Part shown: piece after piece, positions 48,001 to 59,600 of the stretch
How the letters are laid out: every line of letters starts with the position of its first letter
Position numbering within the stretch: position 1 is the first letter of the stretch
Source of the DNA: Hemibagrus wyckioides
Taxonomy: Eukaryota; Chordata; Actinopteri; Siluriformes; Bagridae
DNA: 64,000 nt
Direction: 5' to 3'
Assembly: GCF_019097595.1 (NCBI RefSeq)
Contig: NC_080719.1
Location: forward strand, 11,730,001-11,794,000
Program-made: the position numbers and the translations under genes
The notes under the pieces: model-generated
Seen by the model: the letters and a program-made list of their open reading frames with translations, nothing else
Databases searched by the model: none
Told to the model about the DNA's origin: nothing

Positions 48001-51000
48001 GTTTCTGCTGTTGTTGGAGCAGTAGTTGTTGTTTCTGCTGTTGTTCGAGCAGTGGTTGTTGTTTCTGCTGTTGTTGGAGCAGTGATTGTTGTTTCTGCTG
48101 TTGTTGGAGTGGTGGTTGTTTCTGCTGTTGTTGGAGTGGTGGTTGTTTCTGCTGTTGCTGAAGATGTGGTTGTTATGTCAGTTGTTGTTGTAAAGATGGT
48201 TGTTATGTCAGTTGTTGTTGTAAAGATGGTTGTTGTTTCTGCTGTTGTTGGAGCAGTGGTTGTTGTTTCTGCTGTTGTTGGAGCAGTGATTGTTGTTTCT
48301 GCTGTTGTTGGAGCAGTGATTGTTGTTTCTGCTGTTGTTGGAGCAGTGATTGTTGTTTCTGCTGTTGTTGGAGCAGTGATTGTTGTTTCTGCTGTTGTTG
48401 GAGCAGTGATTGATGTTTCTGCTGTTGTTGGAGCAGTGGTTGTTGTTTCTGCTGTTGTTGGAGCAGTGGTTGTTGTTTCTGCTGTTGTTGGAGCAGTGAT
48501 TGTTGTTTCTGCTGTTGTTGGAGCAGCAGTTGTTGTTTCTGCTGTTGTTGGAGCAGTGCTTGATGTTTCTGCTGTTGTTGGAGCAGTGGTTGTTGTTTCT
48601 GCTGTTGTTGGAGCACTGATTGTTGTTTCTGCTGTTGTTGGAGGAGCAGTTGTTGTTTCTGCTGTTGTTGGAGCAGTGCTTGATGTTTCTGCTGTTGTTG
48701 GAGCAGTGGTTGTTGTTTCTGCTGTTGTTGGAGCAGTGGTTGTTGTTTCTGCTGTTGTTGGAGCAGTAGTTGTTGTTTCTGCTGTTGTTGGAGCAGTGGT
48801 TGTTGTTTCTGCTGTTGTTGGAGCAGTGATTGTTGTTTCTGCTGTTGTTGGAGCAGTGGTTGTTGTTTCTGCTGTTGTTGGAGCAGTGATTGTTGTTTCT
48901 GCTGTTGTTGGAGCAGCAGTTGTTGTTTCTGCTGTTGTTGGAGCAGTGCTTGATGTTTCTGCTGTTGTTGGAGCAGTGGTTGTTGTTTCTGCTGTTGTTG
49001 GAGCAGTGCTTGATGTTTCTGCTGTTGTTGGAGCAGTGGTTGTTGTTTCTGCTGTTGTTGGAGCAGTAGTTGTTGTATCTGCTGTTGTTGGAGCATTGGT
49101 TGTTGTTTCTGCTGTTGTTGGAGCAGTGATTGTTGTTTCTGCTGTTGTTGGAGCAGTAGTTGTTGTTTCTGCTGTTGTTGGAGCAGCAGTTGTTGTTTCT
49201 GCTGTTGCTGAAGATGTGATTATGTCAGTTGTTGTTGTAAAGATGGTTGTTGTTTCTGCTGTTGTTGGAGCAGTGGTTGTTGTTTCTGCTGTTGTTGGAG
49301 CAGTGACTGTTGTTTCTGCTGTTGTTGGAGCAGTAGTTGTTGTTTCTGCTGTTATAATATATATATAATATAATATATATAACATAATAATTACACATAT
49401 ATGAAAACAATCAAATGGACGGTGACTTTGAGCAAGGGCATGCAGGCGGTTTCTGGGAAGGTGAGGCTGGTGTGGCCATAGACATAATTAATAATAATAA
49501 TAATAATAATAACAATTTTATAAATAATTTCATTCCTGGTTACTAAAATTATTATTCTTTTATTAATTTATTTTTTCATTATTATGGTTGTTGTTGCTTT
49601 AGCTATTAAATTATTAAATACAGTAAGTATAAATTTATTTATTGGAATTACTAATTGTTACATATTGGGTAAGTGATGGTCTGGGGAGGAATACACTTGG
49701 AGGGTTGCACAGACCTTTACGGGCTAGCTGACGGTACCCTTATGGCTGTTAGGTACCGGCAACTCCTCAGAGCTATCACCTGACCTTATCTTTAGTATGC
49801 TTTTAATTTTATTGACTAATTTTTCTGCATGACATTGAATCCCATTTTTTCAATTGATAATTGCGGATTCGATTGACCATTGTTGCATCATTTTGCTCTC
49901 AATGAATTTCACAATGTATAGCAGTGAAGATTTTCAACTTGGATTTTTCCTGTCTCATGTTTTACCGAGCAGCTTGGCTTGTTAATGTTTGCATTAACTC
50001 ATTTTAATAAAGAAAACAAAAGAATTTCAGCTTCAGCACAGCATTATTTTTTTTTTTTTTTATGCTGTGATATGTTTCAGTAGTGGTGAATGAAGAAGGC
50101 ACTTGAAACATGCTTTTTACATGAAACCTTTAGTCATTCCTTCACCAGCATTTGTTTCTCCTTTCTTTAAGCTAACTTTTCTGTCTGGAAGATGTTGAAC
50201 CATGCAAATGTAAAGCTTAATCTCTTATAGTTAAATAATTGTCACGTCCGGGACCCCCACCCTGTGCGGGGTTCGAACCCGGACTGCCATAGTGTTGCGT
50301 GCACGTACCTGCACGCCGTGGAGATAGAGACCCATACACAGGATTCAGCGAAGCACTGCTTTTATTACATAAAGACAAGACATAGAGCAACTAACTTAAC
50401 ACTAGACATTGCATGGTGTAAAACTAAACAAAAGACAAAACCTGAACATGGAGAAACAAAACCTAAACATGGCAAAACAAAACCTGAACATAACTAAACC
50501 TGACATAACACCACGGCACAGTTAACAATCACAGACAAAGACATGAACACAAGGATCCCTATTTATAGGGAGAGACATTAGGGCTAATGGGATACAGGTG
50601 ACACACCAGGAATGAGAACAATGGGAAGGGCATAACACCAAAGACACACAGAAAAGCAGGCTTCCAAGGTTCACCTGCCAGCGCCCTCTCTGGGCCTGGC
50701 AGGGAACTGTCCAGCTGTTCCTGACAGTAATGCTGAGTCTGGAGACACCTAGCATACCAAGTTCCTGTGAATGAGCTTGTACTATAAATGCAATAACATA
50801 CTAAAATCAGCACATTGATATAAACCTGTAATTTTCAGATGCACTATTGTCAGAACGTTAGTTAATTAAGGTTTCTGACCAGTCGGAATCCAGAAACACC
50901 CTATTGGTCTATATGTTTTTAAAGTGCTGATATTGATTTAAGTTACTAATAAGAGCACCTTTATCACATTATGAATACTGTGACAGAATTATTTTGATTA

Positions 51001-52285
51001 GCTGCTTCCTGGTTTGTGTTTCCCAGAATCACTGAACCAGTTCTGATTATTATACACATAAGTTCCTGCCAGAGGCCATGGTAGAATAAAGACAATGCTG
51101 CTCAGACAGTAAACAAAAAGAGGTTTTACAAAAGAAGCAGTCACACAATAAAAACTCATCTAGTATTTCAACATTCTAAGAATACTTTCTCACTGTGAGC
51201 ATAATAAGCAAATGGCATACCTTTTTATTTGTTCTTATTGCTCAAATTCTTTTATCATTGTGTGACATGAAAACGTTTTCTGTTTTGATTGTTAAATAAA
51301 ATAAAATCCAAAAACATGTCATTTATTAAAATTAGATTATCACTTTGCCTTTAATGCAGCCCCTAGTTTGGAAAAGCAGAAACTTGGGTTGAACCTGAAA
51401 TATATTGCAAACAAACAAATAACAAATCCAAATTCTTATTCATGGTTAATTAACTTAACACACATACTGTATATGACATTTTTGCAGTGTAATGATATTC
51501 AGAAATGTTTAACAGATTCATCATTACATTTTTATATTTAACTACTGTAGATGGCAGGAGAACATAGCCCTAATTTTGTTTAAATTAATTACATTTAAAA
51601 AGCAATGGTTAAAATGAATCAGTGCAACAGTCAGAAATCAATTATCAGAAAAAGGACAAACAACTTGCATGTAAAGATATTCATATTTTAAAATGATTGG
51701 TAAATTGGCTAGCAGGATGATTTGTCATAACTGTTAGTCCTTCTCTACATCATCATCCTCATCATTCTCATCATCATCATCCTCATCATCACCATCATCG
51801 TTGAAATCAAAGTTGGCCACACATCTATGCGGAGATACTAACTCGTATTGTATTGATCAAAGTAGATACAATACTGCTAGATACACGCTCAGAACAGTGA
51901 TATAGAGCTGATGTCCAATTAAAATATTGAAGGTAAAAACAAGTCCAGATCTGGTTTTACATTATAAAATGTTATTTTTTCCCATTTAACTTGTATTAGT
52001 CATGTTTCATTGGAACTGTCATAGCAATGCTATTTATATGATGAGGCTGTTTGACAGTAGAATCTACCAATAATTAACCCTACTTTTTTCCTGTTCTGGA
52101 TACCTAATCAATAAAAATGCCTCTATTTAAAAGAACTTTGGTGTTTTACATTATTTCTTTCAGCACAGATAGCTCTGCCCATCAAGATATGCCACAAGGG
52201 ACAATTTAAATCGCAAAAGACCTGTAAGTTGAAATAACTTGGATTTTAACGCATAATTATCATGGCACCAGAGCTTTTAAGAATA

Positions 52286-52350
<65 letters not shown>

Positions 52351-52951
52351 AACTTCATGCTTACGAAAACGTCTTCCAAATATTAGATAATGACAAAAAT
52401 ACATATTCAGAGATCCGTATTTTAAAACAGACTTGTTTAGGTGGTTTCTGCCTCAGAATTACACATTGTAATCAGTGTTAACATACACATGAAGTTGTTG
52501 TGGAGATCAATTACAGTTATTTGGTGTCATCCTTTTCTATATTAGCATTAGACAAATCGAAGGAATTTAGAAGCAAGGCACACAATATAAATACATTTCA
52601 ATTTGTATATTGCTTTTAAATATGAACTCTGCTAACGTAATTATTTTTCATTTTGTCCATAGTTTTAATTTTTACCTTGTCTGCATTTTTATGGACAGTG
52701 TGTCTAGAAAGATTTTACCTTTTATAAAATGCATGTATATTTAGACATGTCTGTATATTGGTTTATATTCTATAGAAAATAATTATATAAACCAACATGA
52801 TGTGCATTTTCATAGGCATAATGACACTCCGGAAAATGCTCTCAAAGACATTAAATCTACATTAATGTTCTCTATTGATGATAGATAACTTCTTACCTGT
52901 TGTTTGGCCTTTAATCATTATAACACATCCTGCAAGAAGCGTGAGTAGCAT
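39028..52951 (-). CDS. Giant threonine-rich mucin-like secreted protein (mucin gene A)
   Basis: The model (complement) is a signal exon 52897-52951, a giant exon 40004-49348, then 39748-39824 and 39028-39105, about 3184 residues. The signal exon reads MLLTLLAGCVIMIKG and ends QTT plus one base. The giant exon starts with the two bases that restore Ala-Glu, so the joined frame continues straight into the repeat. In-frame upstream Mets at 52987 and 53062 exist; 52951 gives the cleanest signal peptide and has A at -3. The giant exon is a 10-residue TTAETTTTAP-type array, dense in O-glycosylation sites, with IFTTTTDITTTSS islands. Three N-I-T sequons lie near its C-terminal end. The last two exons give a 51-residue Cys-free domain, predicted beta-alpha-beta (KSAQAVVTIQSV, a helix with YIEEFYQRI, then NGTIKMRVKKIEK). 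I see no transmembrane, VWD or SEA segment. A role as a mucus-layer or skin/gut mucin is inference. Its paralogue is gene B. Confidence 0.8.
43921..46002 (-). repeat. 1041-bp tandem duplication inside the mucin A array
   Basis: Segments 43921-44961 and 44962-46002 follow the same order of unit variants throughout, with the same three internal sub-blocks of 357, 357 and 327 bp. I found no difference in the parts compared. The match breaks down shortly after 46002 and before 43921. Confidence 0.85.
46690..47930 (-). repeat. About 624-bp offset duplication inside the mucin A array
   Basis: A block with rare variants (a GTTCTTGG unit, GCAGTGACTG, then GCAGAGATTG) occurs at about 46680-46980 and again about 624 bp later. 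Borders are approximate because the flanking units are near-identical. Confidence 0.65.
49673..49783 (+). pseudogene. DDE transposase fragment (Tc1/mariner-like)
   Basis: The plus strand reads VMVWGGIHLEGCTDLYGLAD and then GTLMAVRYRQLLRAIT before a stop. This matches the conserved block around the second catalytic region of Tc1/mariner-type transposases. Nothing else of the element is recognisable nearby. Confidence 0.75.
50240..50726 (-). mobile_element. Solo LTR of a retrotransposon
   Basis: Read on the minus strand this 487-bp unit starts TGTCAGGAAC and ends GGACGTGACA, so it has TG...CA ends. It has a TATAAATA box (50560-50567) and, about 200 bp further on, an AATAAA signal (50361-50366), the order expected of U3-R-U5. 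Flanking pentamers ATAAT and GTAAT match 4/5, consistent with a target duplication. No internal retroelement genes flank it. Short tandem copies of an AAACCTGAACATGG-like motif lie at 50440-50500. Family (Gypsy, ERV or other) cannot be told from the LTR. Confidence 0.7.
52284..52346. repeat. (TA)n microsatellite
   Basis: A TA run with one TG interruption, in intron 1 of mucin gene A. Confidence 0.95.
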
Positions 52952-54516
52952 CTTGGCATACAGTGATGTAAAAGCAGCTCTCGGCATGGCAATCCTTAAA
53001 CAGCTTAAAATTGCGAGAAGTTTATCATAAGCTGCTCTAAAGCTGAATAAACTTTTAGACATTAAGGGATGGTTAACAGTTGCTTGGTTGCTGTGAAGCT
53101 CTGACCTTAAACTCCACCCTCATCTCCTCAGGGGAAATACCAGCATGTGTTTTAGCTAACTTAGATTACACACTTCCTTACTTAGTGTGAACTGCTGCAT
53201 TTCCATGGAAGTAACAAAGTAACTTCAATATGTACTTCTTGTATTAGTCAATACAAAAAATATACATAAAATATATTTGGTATTTAAAATACATCAGTTC
53301 CTCTAATTGACATACTGTATTTATGAATGTCATGCAGTGACACTTCTTGCAACGGTGTAATAATAAAAACATGAGATCCTTTGATTTTTACATTTTAATC
53401 TCAACAAGTGAAATGTTACATCATTTGACAGCTGCTATACACTTTAATTTTAGTGTGAGGTTTGAGGCACACAACTTTTGCAGTCATAACTCCTTACACT
53501 TTGATTTGCATATAAAGTTGATTAATGAATGCCACAGCGAGGGTGTGGTCGTGTGTCAGCTGGATGAACTGGCAAGTAATGCATGATGATTCACACCTGT
53601 GTCTTTTTACCGGCAAGCAACTTATTTGTTTCTTTGTGTATTCAGTAACTGTTGGAACCAGGGAGAGAGAGTGTGAGAGTCGGGGTGTAGTACCTAAATG
53701 AAATTGATTTAATTAAAATTGTTATATTTGCAGATTTTATTGTTTGACTGAATATGCTCTCTCAGATTTTGTGGTTCTTTGCATTGGCTTATTGTCCTCT
53801 TGGGATGCAAATTGTAATCGTAGGCACAGATTTCTGGCTGACTGGAACAGGTTTTTCAGACATGCTTTTATGTCAGCTGTGTATGCTATGTAAAAGTTGC
53901 TTCCTTCTGGCCACTCTACTATAGAGGCTGGTTCTTTATAAAGCTGATGATATTGTCCAGGCCAGCATGGATTATCCTATTTCACACAGTAACTTCTTAA
54001 GTGTTGTATATGGTCTCCTAGACACTTCTAAAATACTGAAAGTTAAAGTTTTGTACTGAAGTTAACATGAAATATCTTACTCATTTCAAATAATAATCTG
54101 TCTCAGTAACTCCAAACAATTTCATAAAATAGCAGAATATATCTGTACATAAAATAAATATACAAATCACTCAAATCACTTTAAGTGTGACTCTTAAGCC
54201 ACACCTTAAGTTTGAGTCTGATGCTGGTGTGGAGTTACACCACAATACAAGCAGATAAAGTAGTAATTTGGCTTCCAGATTTGCACTGACTTTTTTTTTT
54301 TTTTAACTATTTGACATCCTAAAACTTGATTATTTTCCAATACATATACAAGTGTTTTATTATGTTTATATTACCAAAGTTTCAATATTTTATTTATTAC
54401 AGAATGACAGCTCATACTTTTTTAATCTATTCATAGTAACACTGAACATTGTGGAACATCAGTTAATTCTTGTTCTTATTTACACTTGTTCCTTCACCAG
54501 CCTCTTTTTCCTGAAC

Positions 54517-54534
54517 AATAATAATAATAATAAT

Positions 54535-54574
<40 letters not shown>
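54517..54574. repeat. (TAA)n microsatellite
   Basis: A TAA run with one TAT variant, directly before the SINE at 54576. Confidence 0.95.
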
Positions 54575-54575
54575 G

Positions 54576-54872
54576 TGGTTAGCACATTCGCCTCACACCT
54601 CCAGTGTTCTGGGTTTGAGTCTAGCTCATTGTTTGCATGTTCTCCCTGTGCTTGGTGGGTTTCCTCTGGGTGCTCCGGTTTCCTCCCATAGTCCAAAGAC
54701 ATGCTTCTAGGCTGATTGGAGTCTCTAAATTGCCTGTAATGAGTGTGTGTGTGTGCCCTGCGATGGGTTGGCACTCCATCCAGGGTGTATCCTGCCTTGA
54801 TGCCCAATGATGCCTGAGATAGGCACAGGCTCCCCGTGACCCGAGTATAGATCGGATAAGCGGTACAGAAAA
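54576..54872 (+). mobile_element. SINE with tRNA-like head and L2-type LINE tail
   Basis: The head (GTGGTTAGCACATTCGCCTC, with a B-box-like GGTTTGAGTCTAGCT) is followed by the very common teleost segment TTTGCATGTTCTCCCTGTGC. The body ends with the GACCCGAGTATAGATCGGAT / AAGCGGTA end. A TAA microsatellite precedes it. Confidence 0.75.
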
Positions 54873-56239
54873 TGAAATGAAAAAAATTATTATTATTACT
54901 GATATTGTGATATTAGTTGATGAGGTCACTGAATTCTTGTTACACATTTTATTTGTAGTTAATTGCTGATTTATTCATTTGAAAATATATTTTATAAAAT
55001 GCAATGGAGAGTAATGTCTTTGTTTTTTTTTTATCTCAGAGGTGGAGTTAAAACTTTAATGGAATTAGAATCAAGTTAAATTCCAAATTTTGAGCTGTTT
55101 AAAGAAAATTACTGACAAGGAGTTGTTTAGTCACTGCCTCAGGTGTCATGCCATGAAAGCTGTCCGGACAGAAAGCCGTCCTGTTTACAAATGTGACAAA
55201 TGAGCAAACAAAATGAACTGTGATTGGTTGCTTTACATGTCAGTCAGGTGCCCTCTTGTAAATAAAAGCTGCTTTGGAGTCCTAACCTTCCAAATTTAGT
55301 CTGAAGATCATCGGCTACGCAGATTACGATTAGTTAGAGCCTAAGAATTTTAAGAAGATTATTAGAGCCAAAAAAAAAATAAAAAATTCAAGTCTAACTG
55401 GTGAGCCGTGTCAAATGATCTGATTCATTAACTCTGACTCAGTGACTCATGTTTATTTAAGTTGTGACACTGCCATCTTCTGGTACATATGAATTCAAAC
55501 ATGGTTGGTCAGAAAAAATGTTGTTGCAATGTTCATAAAAAATAAGTATAGTAGTGCCCCGTTTTACATCGTTTGGACTTACGTCGATTTACAGCACAAC
55601 CTTACGCCAGTCCCTCCTTTGCATAGTAACAATGAAAAATGGCTAATAAAACCAAACTAAACAAAATTCTTTTTAAAACATAAGAAAATACATTTAATCA
55701 ACATAAAAATAGTACTGATACCACCATAGGGAACATATATATCACTTTATAGGGGCATATGTAAGGCTTTCATAAAAGGTACAAGAAACCAGTTTAGGCA
55801 TCATGTAGAGTGCGTGTTTCACTATCAGATGTATCACTGGATTGTTGTGTGAACAACACAAACATTTTGTTTAACGTATGAAAATATTAATTTATGTCTC
55901 TGTGATGGTACTATATATTCCTAATTCTATGCCACACGCTCACAAACTAACACATGATAAGGAGTCAAGAATAGTGACACATTTAATTCATTTCTCGCCA
56001 CAAGAAGCTGTCTAAAAACCATACAACAAACATTTTGTGGAATTTTGTTGTGTTTGTGCTTCCTACAAGGGTATCAGAGCTTTCTCTGTTTGTTTGTTTT
56101 TTTATTATTATTTGATGACTGAGAAAGAATTAGCATACACTTAAGATCGTGTTCACCATGTTCAACTTGATATCTATATAATTTTATATTTCAGTGATTA
56201 ATTTGTCTTTCTAATTTTGCATCCAAAAGCAGGGCTTAA

Positions 56240-56505
56240 ATGTGTTAGCTTAGTGTGGATGGGTTGGAACACAGACTGTGGAGCAGTGTAGTGAAGTCTT
56301 TTCATCCCACATCAGTTCATGACATTACTAATGCTCTTGTAGCTGAATGGGAACAGATCCCCACACATCGGCACACTCCAAAACCTAGTGAAAAGCCCAG
56401 TAGTTCCAAGTAGAGTAGAGGTTATTATAACAGCAAAGGGTGGACTAAATCTGAAATTGGATGTTTAACAAGCACATATGGGTGTGATTGCCAGATGTTT
56501 ACATG
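56240..56505 (+). mobile_element. Tc1-like transposon 3' remnant downstream of mucin gene B
   Basis: The plus strand keeps a decayed DITNALVAEWEQIPT block, equivalent to the LTNALLEEW-KIPI segment of Tc1 transposases. It is followed by the common end sequence AACAAGCACATATGGGTGTG. It interrupts the region homologous to the 3' flank of gene A, where no such sequence is present. Confidence 0.75.
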
Positions 56506-56604
56506 ATTTTAGGTGCCACCAGGTATAATAAAATCTATTCTACAGACTTCAGGCTCATTTGTTTAGATGAGTATTGATCAATACATTGTTGCAGCAGGTT
56601 TTCC

Positions 56605-59600
56605 TTAAGCTGTAACTTTTTCAATCTTCTTCACTGTCATCTTAATGGTACCATTAACCTTAGCCTGTATTTGTTGGTAAAACTGCAATAAAAAGAAATA
56701 TATGTGAAGTTACTTTTTACAGTTCCTTAATACTTATATATTTAAAAATGTATACATACATTACACACACATAGAATAATGTATATATACACATACATAT
56801 ATAATTAGACATTTTGCAAGTTCTGCGAGGTGTGTGTAAACTTATGACCTCAAAAGTACATAAGAACAGGAATTAACTTGCAGAGGTTGAAATTGGAAAA
56901 CTGCTGCAGTAATGGAGGAGTAGCATAGACACCCCACATAATCTAATGCTTATAAATTATAAACACATCATGTTGTTATTTAACAAAGATAAATGTATGA
57001 TAGTGTGAGGTTCTCTGTAAAGAGACATTTATGCCAGTATCAACACTTTGTAACATAACAAGATGTGTTTTTTTGTCTTATTAACATCTTCTGAACTTCT
57101 CACATAAGTGAGTATAGGAACTAACTTGTTACACAAATATTACACAATTAAAAGTAATTACAAATACTTATTGGCTTTTATCTATATTAAAATTAATAAA
57201 AAAACACACAAAACTAATTGATACTGTAACTGTAATATAAAATATAGGATAAAGAATAGTCTTACCTCTTCTATATATAGGGTGATTTTTTCATTGCTTA
57301 GTTCAGTGACAGATTGCATCCAAACCACTGCCTGAGCAGACTCTGTAATGTACAGAGAAACAAAAACACAAGAGTTCATTTTAAAAACAATTAAAAAAAT
57401 TAATAAACAAACAATAAATAAACAAAACACAAATCCATCTAAAAATGCTATTTCATATTTTAGAAATTAGAATAGGACACTACTTGTTTGTAGTTTGTTC
57501 GTAGTTGATGTTTGTGTAGTAGCTGTAGGTGTGGATGTTGGCTCTGTAGACAATGAAGGCGTAGATGATGTTTCATTTGTAGTTGATGTTTGTGTAGTAG
57601 CTATAGGTGTGGATGTAGGCTCTGTAGAAAATGAAGAAGGAGTTGATATTTCATTTGTAGTTGATGTTTGTGTAGTAGCTGTAGATGTGGATGTAGGCTC
57701 TGTAGATGATGAAGAAGGATTTGATATTTCATTTGTAGTTGATGTTTGTGTAGTAGCTGTAGATGTGGATGTAGGCTCTGTAGAAAATGAAGAAGGAGTT
57801 GATATTTCATTTATAGTTGATGTTTGTGTAGTAGCTGTAGGCGTGGATGTAGGGTCTGTAGAAAATGAAGGAGTTGATATTTCATTTGTAGTTGATGTTT
57901 GTGTAGTAGCTGTAGATGTGGATGTAGGGTCTGTAGAAAATGAAGGAGTTGATATTTCATTTGTTGTTGATGTTTGTGTAGTAGCTGTAGATTTGGATGT
58001 AGGGTCTGTAGAAAATGAAGGAGTTGATATTTCATTTGTTGTTGATGTTTGTGTAGTAGCTGTAGATGTGGATGTAGGGTCTGTAGAAAATGAAGGAGTT
58101 GATATTTCATTTGTAGCTGATGTTTGTGTCATAATTGTAGGCGTGGATGTAGGGTCTGTAGAAAATGAAGGAGTTGATATTTCATTTGTAGTTGATGTTT
58201 GTGTAGTAGCTGTAGATGTGGATGTAGGGTCTGTAGAAAATGAAGGAGTTGATATTTCATTTGTAGTTGATGTTTGTGTCATAATTGTAGGCGTGGATGT
58301 AGGGTCTGTAGAAAATGAAGGAGTTGATATTTCATTTGTAGTTGATGTTTGTGTAGTAGCTGTAGATGTGGACGTAGGCTCTGTAGAAAATGAAGGAGTT
58401 GATATTTCATTTGTAGTTGATGTTTGTGTAGTAGTTGTAGATGTGGACGTAGGCTCTGTAGAAAATGAAGGAGTTGATATTTCATTTGTAGTTGATGTTT
58501 GTGTAGGAACTATAGGCGTGGATGTAGGGTCTGTAGAAAATGAAGAAGGAGTTGATATTTCATTTGTAATTGATGTTTGTGTAGTAGCTATAGGCCTGGA
58601 TGTAGGGTCTGTAGAAAATAAAGAAGGAGTTGATATTTCATTTGTAGTTGATGTTTGTGTAGTAGCTGTAGACGTGGATGTAGGGTCTGTAGAAAATGAA
58701 GAAGGAGTTGATATTTCATTTGTAGTTGATGTTTGTGTAGTAGCTGTAGGCGTGGATGTAGGGTCTGTAGAAAATGAAGGAGTTGATATTTCATTTGTAG
58801 TTGATGTTTGTGTCATAATTGTAGGCGTGGATGTAGGGTCTGTAGAAAATGAAGGAGTTGATATTTCATTTGTAGTTGATGTTTGTGTAGTAGCTGTAGA
58901 CGTGGATGTAGGGTCTGTAGAAAATGAAGAAGGAGTTGATATTTCATTTGTAGTTGATGTTTGTGTAGTAGCTGTAGGCGTGGATGTAGGGTCTGTAGAA
59001 AATGAAGGAGTTGATATTTCATTTGTAGTTGATGTTTGTGTAGTAGCTGTAGGTGTGGATGTAGGCTCTGTAGAAAATGAAGAAGGAGTTGATGTTTCAT
59101 TTGTAGTTGATGTTTGTGTAGTAGCTGTAGATGTGGACGTAGGCTCTGTAGAAAATGAAGGAGTTGATATTTCATTTGTAGTTGATGTTTGTGTCATAAT
59201 TGTAGGCGTGGATGTAGGGTCTGTAGAAAATGAAGAAGGAGTTGATATTTCATTTGTAGTTGATGTTTGTGTAGTAGCTGTAGGCGTGGATGTAGGGTCT
59301 GTAGAAAATGAAGGAGTTGATATTTCATTTGTAGTTGATGTTTGTGTCATAATTGTAGGCGTGGATGTAGGGTCTGTAGAAAATGAAGGAGTTGATATTT
59401 CATTTGTAGTTGATGTTTGTGTAGTAGCTGTAGATTTGGATGTAGGGTCTGTAGAAAATGAAGGAGTTGATATTTCATTTGTAGTTAATGTTTGTGTAGT
59501 AGCTGTAGATGTGGACGTAGGCTCTGTAGAAAATGAAGGAGTTGATATTTCATTTGTAGTTGATGTTTGAGTCATAATTGTAGGCGTGGACGTAGGCTCT

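Larger units (their letters stand above)
40004..49348 (-). repeat. 30-bp coding tandem array of mucin gene A
   Basis: The basic unit is 30 bp and encodes TTAETTTTAP, with frequent T-to-I, T-to-S and T-to-A variants at one or two sites. About 20 divergent islands (IFTTTTDITTTSS, often followed by ITETTSIASTAPDITTAQ) punctuate it and define higher-order units of roughly 330-360 bp in places. The plus strand of the unit is 25/30 G or T. The end nearest the 3' side (40.0-40.7 kb) is the most diverged, including a 27-bp TTNITTTSP sub-array. The array stays open in one frame for 9.3 kb, which argues that it is a real coding exon. Confidence 0.95.
49349..52896 (-). other. Intron 1 of mucin gene A
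   Basis: Donor GTAAGA at 52896 and acceptor TTATAACAG at 49349 bound this intron. The acceptor is NAGNAG-like (AACAGCAG), so two starts one codon apart are possible. It contains a transposase relic (49673-49783), a solo LTR (50240-50726), a TCATCA-rich stretch (51745-51800) and a TA microsatellite (52284-52346). Otherwise I see nothing recognisable. Confidence 0.7.
53063..56604. other. Intergenic region between mucin genes A and B
   Basis: Holds the promoter side of gene A, a SINE (54576-54872) with its microsatellite, the 3' flank of gene B that aligns with 38.3-39.0 kb, and the Tc1-like remnant. No further gene recognised. Confidence 0.6.

Noticed and set aside
40004..49348. CRISPR-like or satellite array
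   Set aside because: Repeats are contiguous coding units without unique spacers, in an intron-containing animal gene, kept in frame for 9.3 kb.
46000..49368. A plus-strand open frame of 1122 codons, Val/Ala-rich, opposite mucin A
   Set aside because: It is the antisense reading of the 30-bp array, whose unit lacks stops in several frames. The minus-strand frame has a signal exon, matched splice phases and a conserved C-terminal domain; this one has none.
49351..49385. Extension of the mucin A frame upstream to an ATG at 49385
   Set aside because: The extra residues (MLYILYYIYI) come from a TA-rich intron end; the TTATAACAG acceptor and the phase-matched signal exon explain the start better.
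50258..50285. tRNA-like B-box (GGGGTTCGAACCCGG)
   Set aside because: No tRNA cloverleaf or A-box at the right distance; it is part of the LTR U5 end.
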